Both the position numbers and the translations under genes were made by a program. This document shows, piece by piece, positions 34,951 to 44,700 of a stretch of 64,000 nt of DNA (within the stretch, counting starts at the first letter, position 1; each line of letters starts with the position of its first letter). Source of the DNA: Megasphaera hutchinsoni (lineage in GTDB: Bacteria > Bacillota > Negativicutes > Veillonellales > Megasphaeraceae); assembly GCF_001553405.1 (NCBI RefSeq), contig NZ_KQ960952.1:215965-279964 (forward strand), in the 5' to 3' direction. The notes beneath the pieces were generated by a model. That model did no database searches, was not told where the DNA came from, and worked only from the letters and a program-made list of their open reading frames with translations.

Positions 34951-35859
34951 CTATTCATCTAAGGACAATTTAGCATCTTCTATGGCTTGAGTAACTTTGG
35001 TTTCCGTCAATGGTTCCACTTCTTCCTTTTTTTTATCCTCTTTATCTGAATCCATTGTATCCGGGTTCAGTACATCTTCTGTTGCTTTATTACTATTATT
35101 TTGTTGCTTGCTTTTTTCTGCTTCTTTGACGATTTCATTAACTAAATCATCAGCATAACGAACGGAATTATACACATTTTTACCCCGTTTTTTTACATCA
35201 TTTAATTTTTCTTGAGCAAGATGCCCCCACCGTTTCATAAAATCAATCGTTTCATCACCGAGAGGTATATTTTTTAAAGGATATTCTTTTAATTTTTCTG
35301 CTTGTTCTCGTGCTTTTTCCTTCCAATCATCCATCATATCAATATAAGGATTTAAATCTTCAGGCATACCATCACGTAACCATAATTGCGTAACTCGACC
35401 TAAACTATACGTGATACCTATAGCAACAGGAACTTGAATAACGGAAAAAGGAATTAAGGTTGCTAAAATATGCCCAATCACACGGCTACTAATAGCCCCA
35501 ACAAAGCTAAAAATAGCACGTTCTGTTAATTTTACTTGATATAATTTAGCAATTTGGTTGACCATATATATTTCATTGGCCATTAATGCTACTGTACCTA
35601 CGACAGGTGCAATAACAATAGCACCTGCTCGTGCTGCACCCCATCGGCATATTAATTCGGCTTTAATTTCGAGTTCTTCTGTAGACTCATCAATAGCTTC
35701 TAACACTTCTGTGGTTTCTAGTCGTTCCGCTTGAGAATTCTCATTTTCTTGTTCTTGATTATGTTGTAATTGTTGCACTTCTGATTTCAACGCAGCTAAT
35801 TCCGCCTTTAATTTTTCTAGCGTTAAATCATTAATATTCTCTTTTTTTTCTTCGTTCAT
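34951..35859 (-). CDS. Coiled-coil protein with DUF697-like membrane domain
   Basis: A 302-residue protein. Residues 1-60 form an acidic coiled coil (LEKLKAELAALKSEVQQLQ). Residues about 75-165 resemble the DUF697/YcjF C-terminal membrane domain: AARAGAIVIAPVVGTVALMANEIYMV, then LTERAIFSFVGAIS, then VPVAIGITYSLGRVTQLW. The tail (about 185-302) is highly charged with Lys and Glu. There is no GTPase domain, although DUF697 is often fused to one. The frame opens at 35898, but ATG 35859 with GAGGTG seven bases upstream is the better start. The role is unknown; an envelope scaffold is a guess. Confidence 0.7.
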   Translation of the reverse strand: MNEEKKENINDLTLEKLKAELAALKSEVQQLQHNQEQENENSQAERLETTEVLEAIDESTEELEIKAELICRWGAARAGAIVIAPVVGTVALMANEIYMVNQIAKLYQVKLTERAIFSFVGAISSRVIGHILATLIPFSVIQVPVAIGITYSLGRVTQLWLRDGMPEDLNPYIDMMDDWKEKAREQAEKLKEYPLKNIPLGDETIDFMKRWGHLAQEKLNDVKKRGKNVYNSVRYADDLVNEIVKEAEKSKQQNNSNKATEDVLNPDTMDSDKEDKKKEEVEPLTETKVTQAIEDAKLSLDE

Positions 35860-35923
35860 TTGTATCACCTCATAAAAAAAGGAATCTTCAAATTTCATAT
35901 ACTATTATCATTTTCGCATGTTT

Positions 35924-36673
35924 TTACCAACTTGTCAAACCACCATCTACGGGTATTGCTGCTCCTGTTATAAAAGAAGCCTTTTCACTTAAAAGAAAAA
36001 TAATGGTGTGTCCTATTTCTTCGGCTTTTGCAATTCTATATAAAGGATAATGTTCTCGCAAGGAGGCCATAGTAATATGAACATTGTCTTTTAATTGTTT
36101 CGTTAGTAAGGGGGTTTCTACATCTCCTGGACAAACACAATTTACGCGAATTCCATAGGGGGCCACTTCTAATGCGTAGGATTTAGAAAAAGATACGATA
36201 GCACCCTTTGTTGCTCCGTATATAGAACAAGCTACATTTCCTTGTAACCCCGCATCACTGCCTAACGTAACAATCGCTCCGCCCGAACGACGTAAATAAG
36301 GTAAGGCATATTGACATAGCGAAATGGTTCCCCAAACATTAACGGCGAATAATTGCTGAATTTGTTCAGGTGTTTCATGTTGTAAAAGTTGTTCACGGTA
36401 TTGCCCCGCTGCTGTAACCAGACCATCAATACGTCCAAAATGCAAAAAGCCCTTTTCAATAGCAGAATAACATTGTTCATCTTTACTTACATCCGCAGCA
36501 ATAAAGTAAGCTTGAGTTGAATTCACTTCTAATTGTGCAAGCACAGCTTCTCCCTTTTCTTTATTACGTCCAATGAGTACCACTTGATACCCCTCCGCTA
36601 TGAGTAGTTTTGCCGTTGCTAATCCAATCCCTGAAGTACCGCCACTAATTACAATTGTTTTTTTATTTTCCAT
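35924..36673 (-). CDS. SDR-family oxidoreductase
   Basis: A 249-residue short-chain dehydrogenase. The cofactor loop is SGGTSGIG (10-17). The catalytic Ser139, Tyr152 and Lys156 sit in LGSDAGLQGNVACSIYGATKG. The end, FLLSEKASFITGAAIPVDGG, is typical of the FabG-like classical group. IGRNK after beta 2 suggests NADP(H). The substrate cannot be inferred; it lies 9 bases behind a TauE/SafE permease gene, which gives no clear pathway. AAGGAG precedes the ATG. Confidence 0.9.
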   Translation of the reverse strand: MENKKTIVISGGTSGIGLATAKLLIAEGYQVVLIGRNKEKGEAVLAQLEVNSTQAYFIAADVSKDEQCYSAIEKGFLHFGRIDGLVTAAGQYREQLLQHETPEQIQQLFAVNVWGTISLCQYALPYLRRSGGAIVTLGSDAGLQGNVACSIYGATKGAIVSFSKSYALEVAPYGIRVNCVCPGDVETPLLTKQLKDNVHITMASLREHYPLYRIAKAEEIGHTIIFLLSEKASFITGAAIPVDGGLTSW

Positions 36674-36682
36674 ATAAACTCC

Positions 36683-37465
36683 TTAAATAAAATGAAGATA
36701 CTGTAAAATTAATTTGCATATTAAGATACATGTAACTATAAGCATAACATATCGAATAAAATTATTTCCCTTATGTATAGCTAAACGTGCACCTAAAAAA
36801 GCACCTAAGAACAAACTAATAGCCATACTAATGCCATAAATATAATATACATTCCCTAACGCAATAAAAATGATAAATGACGTAAGGTTACTAACTAAAT
36901 TTAGTACCTTTGCATTGCCGGCTGCAAAAATGAACTCATATCCTAAAAGAGCAAAAAATACAATTAAAAAAGTACCCGTCCCCGGTCCGATAAACCCATC
37001 GTATAACCCTAATAAGAAAGAAATCCCCATGGCTTTATAAAGTGATCTTCCTTTTATTTCACGAGCAGTCACTTGTACTCCTAATTGAGGTTTAAAAAAA
37101 ACAAAGGCCGCTGTTCCTAAAAGAGTAAGAATAATAATCGGATTAAGCCATTTGCTAGATAGATGTAACATGAAAACACAACCAATAATAGCACCGACTA
37201 GAGTAAACGGAATTAAATATGGCAGTAAATGTAAATCCGCTTTGCGTGCACGTATAAATTGCCCCGCACTCATTAACGCACCAAAAGTCGCAGAAAATTT
37301 GTTAGTTCCAATGGCGAGGTGGGGACTCATACCTGTCGCTAAAATGACGGGTAACGAGATAAGTCCGCCACCACCAGCAATAGCATCTACAAAGCCTGCA
37401 AAAAAACCGCCGATAATAACATATATAACATAATGTATATTGCCAATATGACCAAATATATCCAT
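36683..37465 (-). CDS. TauE/SafE family membrane permease
   Basis: A 260-residue protein with about eight membrane segments. The repeated family motif appears as GGFFAGFVDAIAGGGGLISLPVILATG near the N terminus and GLYDGFIGPGTGTFLIVFFALLG in the second half. Members export or import sulfur-containing organic anions such as sulfite or sulfoacetate; the substrate is unknown here. The frame opens at 37489, but ATG 37465 has AAAGGA upstream and is preferred. A terminator hairpin sits only 30 bases before the gene, so its own promoter is not obvious. Confidence 0.88.
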   Translation of the reverse strand: MDIFGHIGNIHYVIYVIIGGFFAGFVDAIAGGGGLISLPVILATGMSPHLAIGTNKFSATFGALMSAGQFIRARKADLHLLPYLIPFTLVGAIIGCVFMLHLSSKWLNPIIILTLLGTAAFVFFKPQLGVQVTAREIKGRSLYKAMGISFLLGLYDGFIGPGTGTFLIVFFALLGYEFIFAAGNAKVLNLVSNLTSFIIFIALGNVYYIYGISMAISLFLGAFLGARLAIHKGNNFIRYVMLIVTCILICKLILQYLHFI

Positions 37466-37494
37466 GTAGTTCTCGTCCTTTTCATACATATAAA

Positions 37495-37530
37495 AAAACA
37501 GTCGCTTTCTAGCTCACCTGCGACTGTTTT
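37495..37530 (-). terminator. Terminator after the glycosyltransferase gene
   Basis: AAAACAGTCGC (37495-37505) pairs with GCGACTGTTTT (37520-37530). On the - strand it ends in TTTTTTT. Confidence 0.82.
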
Positions 37531-37577
37531 TACATACTATTTTAGAATAGCCGTATAGTAAACAAAAAATCCCTTTA

Positions 37578-38684
37578 TTATTCTTGTAATAATAATTTAA
37601 TTTTGTCTTCCATAATTTGCATACCATCGGTTTGACACAACGCACTTGCTTTAGACATTTTTTCTAATTCTGCTGGATTGGCTAACAAAGTAGTTACCAT
37701 ATTGCTCAATTCTTTTTCATTTTTTACCCAATGAGCACATCCTGTTTTACACATATAAGTTGCATTCGCTTCTTCTTGGCCTGGTATAGGGCTATATAAA
37801 ACAAGTGGAATTTGTATTGTCGTTGCTTCCGTACAAGTCAAGGCACCAGGCTTAGTGACTAATAAGGCAGAGCGAGCCATTAAAGAGGGAATTTCTTGTG
37901 TATAGCCTAACACTTCGACGGGATGTTGCAGCGTAGACCGTAATTCACAAATTTCATCATATAAATCAGTATTATGCCCAGTAACCACAGAAAAAGAATC
38001 GATTAATGGTACTTGATCAAGTGCAACAAGAGATTGCCGAATAGACCCCATACCTAATCCTCCACCCATGATAAGAATATGATTTTTATGATTGGTTTCT
38101 TGTCCCCATTGCCATACTTGATTTCTAAACACGGAGCGTACAGGAATACCTGTAACAGCAATTTTATCTGCTTGAATTCCTTGTTGCTGTAACAACTGCT
38201 TGAGTGAATCGGTCGCTACGCAATATTGATCTAATTGTGGATACACCCATAATTGATGGATCGCAAAATCTGTAATCACTCCCATCAGGGGCATAGAAAT
38301 ACGATGTTGTCGTTTCAATAACGCAGCTGCTCCTGCAGGAAAAGGGTGTGTAAATATCAAAATATCCGGTTTTCTATTGGTTAACACGCTTAACATACGT
38401 CGTTTTAAGCCACGTGCAATCAACGTTTTAATAAATCTTCCTTTTTTATATCCCTGTGAAGAATAATACATTAAATCATATAACATCGGAAAAAAATCTA
38501 ATATTTTAATATAGGTTTCTTTTACAATATTATCAATCGATAAGGCATCATTCGATAAAAAATCGATATGCTCAATTTCATATTCATCCGATTTTTGTTG
38601 AATATATTCTTCTATTGCTCGGGCTGCTTGCGTATGTCCAGTTCCTATGGAAGCGGAAAAGATAAGTATCTTCTTTTTCATCAT
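37578..38684 (-). CDS. GT28-type glycosyltransferase (MGDG synthase / UgtP-like)
   Basis: A 368-residue GT-B glycosyltransferase related to monogalactosyl- and diglucosyl-diacylglycerol synthases. The N-terminal SASIGTGHTQAARAIEEYI is the acceptor-binding glycine loop of this family, followed by TYIKILDFFPMLYDLMYY. The C-terminal nucleotide-sugar site includes GGGLGMGSI (about 208-216) and VTKPGALTCTEA (about 275-286). A role in glycolipid synthesis on the inner membrane is likely from family, but not proven. It has its own terminator. Confidence 0.82.
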   Translation of the reverse strand: MMKKKILIFSASIGTGHTQAARAIEEYIQQKSDEYEIEHIDFLSNDALSIDNIVKETYIKILDFFPMLYDLMYYSSQGYKKGRFIKTLIARGLKRRMLSVLTNRKPDILIFTHPFPAGAAALLKRQHRISMPLMGVITDFAIHQLWVYPQLDQYCVATDSLKQLLQQQGIQADKIAVTGIPVRSVFRNQVWQWGQETNHKNHILIMGGGLGMGSIRQSLVALDQVPLIDSFSVVTGHNTDLYDEICELRSTLQHPVEVLGYTQEIPSLMARSALLVTKPGALTCTEATTIQIPLVLYSPIPGQEEANATYMCKTGCAHWVKNEKELSNMVTTLLANPAELEKMSKASALCQTDGMQIMEDKIKLLLQE

Positions 38685-38797
38685 ACCGATTCCTTCTTTA
38701 TGAAAAAATACACGTCTACACTGCTCACCACTTCAAAATAAAATGTCGGAAAACAAATGTTTTTTCTTATCATTTTTCTTATCAAAAGATAAAGAAA

Positions 38798-38822
38798 AGA
38801 GCCGTATATACCGCGGCCCTCC
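38798..38822 (-). terminator. Terminator of hup
   Basis: AGAGCCG (38798-38804) pairs with CGGCCCT (38814-38820) with one G-U pair. On the - strand it is followed by TTTTCTTT. Confidence 0.65.
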
Positions 38823-38836
38823 TCTATCATTTAACC

Positions 38837-39115
38837 TTATTTATTATTTACAAGATCTTTTAACTGTTTGCCTGCCTTAAAAGCCGGAGTTTTAGATGCT
38901 GCAATTTTAATCGGTTCGTTGTTCCGTGGATTACGGCCTTCACGTGCCTTACGTTGCCGAACTTCAAAAGTACCAAAGCCAATAATTTGTACTTTATCGC
39001 CTTTAGTAAGACTTTCACTGATCGATTCGAAAACAGCTTTTACCGCTTTTTCGGCATCTTTTTTCGTTAAATCGGATTTTGTTGCTACATTAGCAATCAA
39101 TTCTGTCTTATTCAT
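38837..39115 (-). CDS. hup: DNA-binding protein HU
   Basis: A 92-residue HU-family histone-like protein that bends and compacts [14 protein letters not shown], the [24 protein letters not shown]-binding arm and [12 protein letters not shown] are all standard. AAAGGAGG precedes the ATG. It lies 47 bases behind mazG, reproducing the mfd-murJ/spoVB-mazG-hup order seen in Firmicutes, but likely also has stronger expression of its own. Confidence 0.97.
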   Translation of the reverse strand: MNKTELIANVATKSDLTKKDAEKAVKAVFESISESLTKGDKVQIIGFGTFEVRQRKAREGRNPRNNEPIKIAASKTPAFKAGKQLKDLVNNK

Positions 39116-39162
39116 TAAAAATCCTCCTTTTAATAGTTACATCTGTCATTTTTACTAGCAAA

Positions 39163-40185
39163 TCATTTATCTTCATTTTTTCTTTCCAGAATTTTTGCTT
39201 CTTGCCAAAATGATTCTAATTCTTCTAACGAAAAATCTTGCCAAGTTTTTCCGGCTTGCTGTACACGCTCTTCTACGTGTGCAAAACGACGATAAAATTT
39301 TCTGTTAGTGCGATGTAACGCGCATTCCGGCTCTATATGATAGCGTCGGCATACATTAGCAAAGATGAACAGCACATCACCGGCTTCTTCTTCAGCATGA
39401 ACAGGATCACCCTCTTGTATAGCTTCACAGAATTCTTGTAATTCCTCCTTCACTTTATCCCATACAGATGCAATTGATTTCCATTCAAATCCCACTTGAG
39501 CAGACTTCTCTTGCAACTTATAAGCGGTTAATAAGGAAGGCATACCATTTACAACACCATCTAACAAGCGAATATGTTGCTGTCGCCGTTCTCTCTGCTT
39601 TAATCTATCCCAGTTTACCATATCAGCGGCAGTATTTTCAAGTCTTTTTATGCTAAAAACATAAGGATGACGTGTAATCATTTTTTTTGTGACATGAGAA
39701 ACGACCATTTGAGGTGTAAAATAGCCCTCTTCTGAAGCGATTTGTGCGTGTAAAACAACATGATAAAGGATATCGCCTAATTCCTCATAAATTCCATCCA
39801 TATCACCCTGATCAACAGCATCTAACATTTCATACACTTCTTCAAGTAAATATCTACGCAAGGTACGATATGTTTGTGCTTTATCCCAACTACAACCACT
39901 AGGTCCACGTAACGTTTCAATAACGTGAATGCATGGAGTAATGTCAAAAGGCATATGATTACGGGTCTTGTCCCTTTTCGAGCTTTCATTTACAAGCATT
40001 ATTCGTATCTTTTCTGCCATTTCTGGACCACCTGGTACGGTATGAACAATATCGCACACGAGGGCTGTATCTAATAAATACGAAATAATCGGTTTATATG
40101 ATGCAATAAAGCCCTCATCTTCCCATGGACGATATGTTTTATCCGTTTCGCTAGTACCTAAATAAATAATTTCAATATTTTTCAT
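39163..40185 (-). CDS. mazG: Nucleoside triphosphate pyrophosphohydrolase MazG with degenerate N-terminal domain
   Basis: A 340-residue protein. The tandem MazG domains run from about residue 85 to the end: LRGPSGCSWDKAQTYRTLRRYLLEEVYEMLDAVD and EELGDILYHVVLHAQIASEEG carry the metal-binding Glu and Asp residues, and a second EEAGDVLFIFANVCR is in the C-terminal half. It hydrolyses non-canonical NTPs. The first 80 residues match pieces of the tetrapyrrole-methylase domain of Bacillus YabN (YLGTSETDK, VHTVPGGPEMAEKIRIMLVNES) but lack its SAM site. It overlaps the murJ-like stop as ATGA. Confidence 0.92.
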   Translation of the reverse strand: MKNIEIIYLGTSETDKTYRPWEDEGFIASYKPIISYLLDTALVCDIVHTVPGGPEMAEKIRIMLVNESSKRDKTRNHMPFDITPCIHVIETLRGPSGCSWDKAQTYRTLRRYLLEEVYEMLDAVDQGDMDGIYEELGDILYHVVLHAQIASEEGYFTPQMVVSHVTKKMITRHPYVFSIKRLENTAADMVNWDRLKQRERRQQHIRLLDGVVNGMPSLLTAYKLQEKSAQVGFEWKSIASVWDKVKEELQEFCEAIQEGDPVHAEEEAGDVLFIFANVCRRYHIEPECALHRTNRKFYRRFAHVEERVQQAGKTWQDFSLEELESFWQEAKILERKNEDK

Positions 40186-41756
40186 TCAGTCTCCTTTTTT
40201 GACGGCATTACATGATGATGAATACATGGAAGGTGCCCCACGTCTTCTCTGCGAACCGCTTTCACAGCAAATAAGCTAATTCCATAACAAATTACGCCTA
40301 GGATAATTGCCAAAATCGTAGCCATAGCATTCCCCATATAGGGGTTGCAAATAACATATATTCCCCCTACAACAACAGTCATAATTATCGCGGCTATACA
40401 TACACGACCTAAGTATTTCCATGGTACTTGATAATGAACTAGCTTCCGAGCAAAATATAAATTCAATCCAGCTGCTATCGCTAAATCTGCATTGGTTGCC
40501 CATGCTGCCCCAACTTCACCTAACGTGGGCATAGCCGTTAAATGCCAACTTAAAAATACTTTTACTATAGCTCCAATAATCATATTCCATAAAGGAATTG
40601 CTGTACGTCCCATACCTTGTAGTAGTCCACTAGTTAATTGCTGCATGCCCAGCAATACGATAGATATAGATAATACCCGTATCGCTGGTCCTGCTAGAGG
40701 CGTATTATATAACAGTATAGAAATAGGCACAGCAAGAACGCTTAAGCCACAAAATGCCGGAATTGTAATCACATGGGCCAAACGTATAGAAGTGTTCATT
40801 CTTGACGTAATAACCTCAATATTTCCCTGGGTATAAGCGGAAGAAACGGCGGGCACTAAATTAGTTGCTAAGGCAATCGTTAAAATGGCAGGAACTTGGA
40901 TGACCCCATTCGCCATACCACTGAGATATCCAAATAACGCCGTAGCTTCATGTACAGTATAACCGGCTACTTCTAATTGTTTGGGAACGATAAATAAATC
41001 AATACTAGCAATAAGTGGAAGTAACATATTGGCTGCAGCTACGGGAATAGCTAACGTAATTAATCGTTTAATCACCATACCGGAAGAAACCGATACGGCT
41101 ACGGCCGCTTCTACTTTAGGTCGATGTTGATAATAATACCATCCTATGATCACTACTGTACCTGCTATCGCACCAGGAATAGCACCGGCTGCCGCTCCCA
41201 CGGCTCCCCACATAAGGCCATGAGATAAACCAATGGCTGCGAATACAAGCATGGTCAATACGCGTATTCCTTGATCCGCAATTTGGGATATTGCCGTTGG
41301 AATCATTTGTTGTAACCCTTGAAAATAACCTCGAAAAGAACAGGCAATAATAGAAAGCGTTAACGCTGGTGCTAGTATTAACAAACTAGGTAATGCCCGA
41401 TCATCTCGTACAAAAGAAAAAGCAATGAATACGTGTGCACTCAGTGCAAAGAGAATCCCACAAAGAATTGCTATACCTACTACAAAAGTTAAAATAACAC
41501 GAAATACACCTTGTACATGTCCCTGCGTTCCTTTGGCCGCTTCATCAGCAATCATAATTGAAACAGCAATAGGAATACCCGCTCCGATGATGCTCAGAAA
41601 GAGGATATATATAGGATATGACATTTGATATAAACCAATACCTTCACCGCCCAACATCCGGGACAATAAAATACGATTGGCTGCGCCTAATACTTTTACC
41701 ATAATACCCGCTAACGTGAGTATTAACGCCCCTTTTAAAAAAGTGGTCCCCTTCAC
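40182..41756 (-). CDS. MurJ/SpoVB-like polysaccharide flippase (MOP superfamily)
   Basis: A 524-residue membrane protein with about 14 hydrophobic segments and the MATE-like PST/SpoVB pattern (GGEGIGLYQMSYPIYILFL near residue 37, FRGYFQGLQQMIPTAISQI near 140). It probably flips lipid-linked wall precursors or polysaccharide. In Bacillus the neighbour of mfd and yabN is YabM, of the same family. The GTG start overlaps the mfd stop (GTGA) and the stop overlaps the mazG start (ATGA), so three genes are coupled. Lipid II is the likely substrate, but not demonstrated. Confidence 0.88.
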   Translation of the reverse strand: MKGTTFLKGALILTLAGIMVKVLGAANRILLSRMLGGEGIGLYQMSYPIYILFLSIIGAGIPIAVSIMIADEAAKGTQGHVQGVFRVILTFVVGIAILCGILFALSAHVFIAFSFVRDDRALPSLLILAPALTLSIIACSFRGYFQGLQQMIPTAISQIADQGIRVLTMLVFAAIGLSHGLMWGAVGAAAGAIPGAIAGTVVIIGWYYYQHRPKVEAAVAVSVSSGMVIKRLITLAIPVAAANMLLPLIASIDLFIVPKQLEVAGYTVHEATALFGYLSGMANGVIQVPAILTIALATNLVPAVSSAYTQGNIEVITSRMNTSIRLAHVITIPAFCGLSVLAVPISILLYNTPLAGPAIRVLSISIVLLGMQQLTSGLLQGMGRTAIPLWNMIIGAIVKVFLSWHLTAMPTLGEVGAAWATNADLAIAAGLNLYFARKLVHYQVPWKYLGRVCIAAIIMTVVVGGIYVICNPYMGNAMATILAIILGVICYGISLFAVKAVRREDVGHLPCIHHHVMPSKKETE

Positions 41757-44700
41757 TTTTTAGTCCCCTTTCGTTGTAAGCAAAATACCTTTATCAAATA
41801 ATTGATAAAGGAAATAATATCCATTTCCTGCATCCAATCAATACGCCATACCGTTGGTAATCCTCGTATATAGCGAACCCGTTTTTGTAACGCTGGATCT
41901 AAGGCAGATAGATGTGGCATTTGTGCCACCTGTTGCCATTTTATTTCGACATAATCCTTTTTTTGTGAAATCAAGGTAATCCCTAATTTACGTGCAGCCA
42001 CGCGTATAATAGCCACTTGTAGCAATGCTATGACAGGATCTGTCATAGTGCCATAGCGATCGGTCAATTCTTTTTCTAATGCGTTTATTTCATCTGATGT
42101 ATCTGCTATAGCAAGGCGCTGATATATGTCTATTTTTTGACCATTATTCGTTATATACTCATTATCAATATAGGCATTTACTTGTATATCTAATACCGTT
42201 TCGATACGTTCCGTTTCATCGCTTATACCATTTTGCAACCGTTTAATGGCGCCTTCTAACATTTGACAATACATAGAAAAACCAACACCTGCAATATTGC
42301 CATGCTGTTCACGTCCTAATAAATTTCCAGCACCGCGAATTTCTAAATCGCGCATCGCAATTTTAAACCCTGAACCTAATTCAGTAAATTCTTTAATTGC
42401 CGATAACCGTTTTTCCGCAATTTCTGATAACACTTTATTTTTCCGATAACATAAATAAGCATAGGCCAAATTATGACTCCGCCCTACTCGCCCACGCATC
42501 TGATATAGCTGCGATAATCCAAAATGATCCGCATCATATACGATAATCGTATTTGCATTTGCTACGTCTAAGCCATTTTCAACTAAACTAGAACATAATA
42601 ATATATCATATTTGCCTTCATAAAAATCAAACATAACTGCTTCTAACATGGCCCCTGACATTTGACCATGTGCCATGGCAATAGAAAACTCTGGAACTAA
42701 TCGTTCTAATTCATTTTTCATGTAACCCATTGATTCTACTTGGTTATAAATAAAAAAGACTTGTCCCCCGCGACGTTTTTCGCGCGTAATCGCTTCACGA
42801 ATAACCGTAGGATCATACTCCGTTACATAGGTTTGAACGGGAAAGCGATCTATAGGAGGCGTTTCCATAATACACATTTCTCTTAATTTTACTAACGACA
42901 TATGTAATGTGCGGGGAATAGGCGTAGCACTTAATGATAGTACGTCAACATGTGCTGCTAAAGATTTCCATTTTTCTTTTTGTGCTACCCCAAATCGTTG
43001 TTCTTCATCAACAACTAATAAGCCCAATTGTTTAAATTGAACCTGTTTATTCAAGATACTGTGTGTACCAATAAGTACATCTACTTGTCCTAATTTCGTT
43101 CTAGCTAAGATATCTTTTCGTTCTTTTACTGACCGAAAACGATTTAATACTTCACATTGGACTCCAAAAGAAGCTAGCCGTTCCGTAAACGTAAGGAAAT
43201 GTTGTTGTGCCAAGACCGTAGTCGGTACTAATACGGCTACCTGTTTATGACTCATTACTGCTTTAAAAATAGCCCTCATGGCTACTTCCGTTTTACCAAA
43301 TCCTACATCACCACAAACCAAACAATCCATAGGAAAAGGTCTTTCCATATATTTTTTAATCTCTGCAACAGCACGTAATTGATCTTCTGTTTCTTCATAA
43401 GGAAACGCCTCTTCAAATTCTCTTTGAAAAGGTGTATCTGGTGGATAAGCAAAACCAGATACGACTTCTCTTTTCGCATATAAAGACAGTAATTTCTCTG
43501 CCAAATTATCAACTGATTTTTGTGCTTTGGCACGTGCTTTTTGCCAATCTTTCCCACCCATGCGGTGCAATTTGGGAATATCGCCTTCGTTCCCTATGTA
43601 GCGTTGAACTAATGCCATTTGTTCAATAGGAACATACAAAATATCATTACCAGCATAATGAATTTCTAAATAATCTCTATGGACATCATCAATTTCCATG
43701 GTTTTTAGTCCCATATACCGACCAATACCATGGGAATGATGAACTACATAATCGCCTTTTTTTAAGTCGGTAAATGTATTTATTTTCTGACTTTGGGTAT
43801 GTTTTAGAAACAGACGGCGTTTTTGCATCCCATAAATATCCCGCTCACACAAAACGACTAAATGGGCATGCGGAAATTCAAACCCATTTTGTAAATTTCC
43901 CGTTACTAAGTAACAAACACCTTTTTGCAATGTATCAGGAATATGGGTTTCTATGGAAAAACCTTCTTGTTGCATCCATGCCTGTAATGAAGCCTTGCGA
44001 TTAAGATTATCAATAACCAGTACAACCGTTTTACCTTCATCATGCCAGTGGCGTAATTCTTCTTTTAATAAAGAAAATTGTTTTTGAAAACTCGACATGC
44101 GTTTAGTAATAAGATGAATAGACGATTCTACTTTCATATCATAAAAGGTTGGAGATAAAAGGGATATAAGCACTTGTGAACAGGGATATGTCCGAGTAAC
44201 CCATGTTCGCCATGGACAAAGATGTGATACATAATCATCCGACTCAGTTAATGCTTTTTTTAAATTATCACGTAACCTATTAGGTTCATCCCAAATAATC
44301 TGTCCTTTATGCAAATAATCCAAAATAGTAGCGACATACGGTTGATGTTCGTCCCAAGATAAGGAAAAAGGAAGAACCTGTACTTGCTCTACCGTTTGAA
44401 TGGAAGTTTGCGACAATACATCAAATAAACGAATTTTTTCTATGGTATCACCAAAAAATTCTAAGCGTATTGGTTTCGTTTGATTTACCGCGTATATATC
44501 TAAAATATCACCACGTATCGAAAAATGCCCACAACGTTCCACTAATTCGACTCGTTCATAGCCATTTTGAATTAATTTTTCTAGTAATGCTGCACGTTCA
44601 TATTCTTGGTTCACCTCGAAGGAAATTACTCGATTATCTAATTGTGATGGTGCAATAATATATTGACTAGCTTCTTCAACTGTAGTTAGAATAATACATT

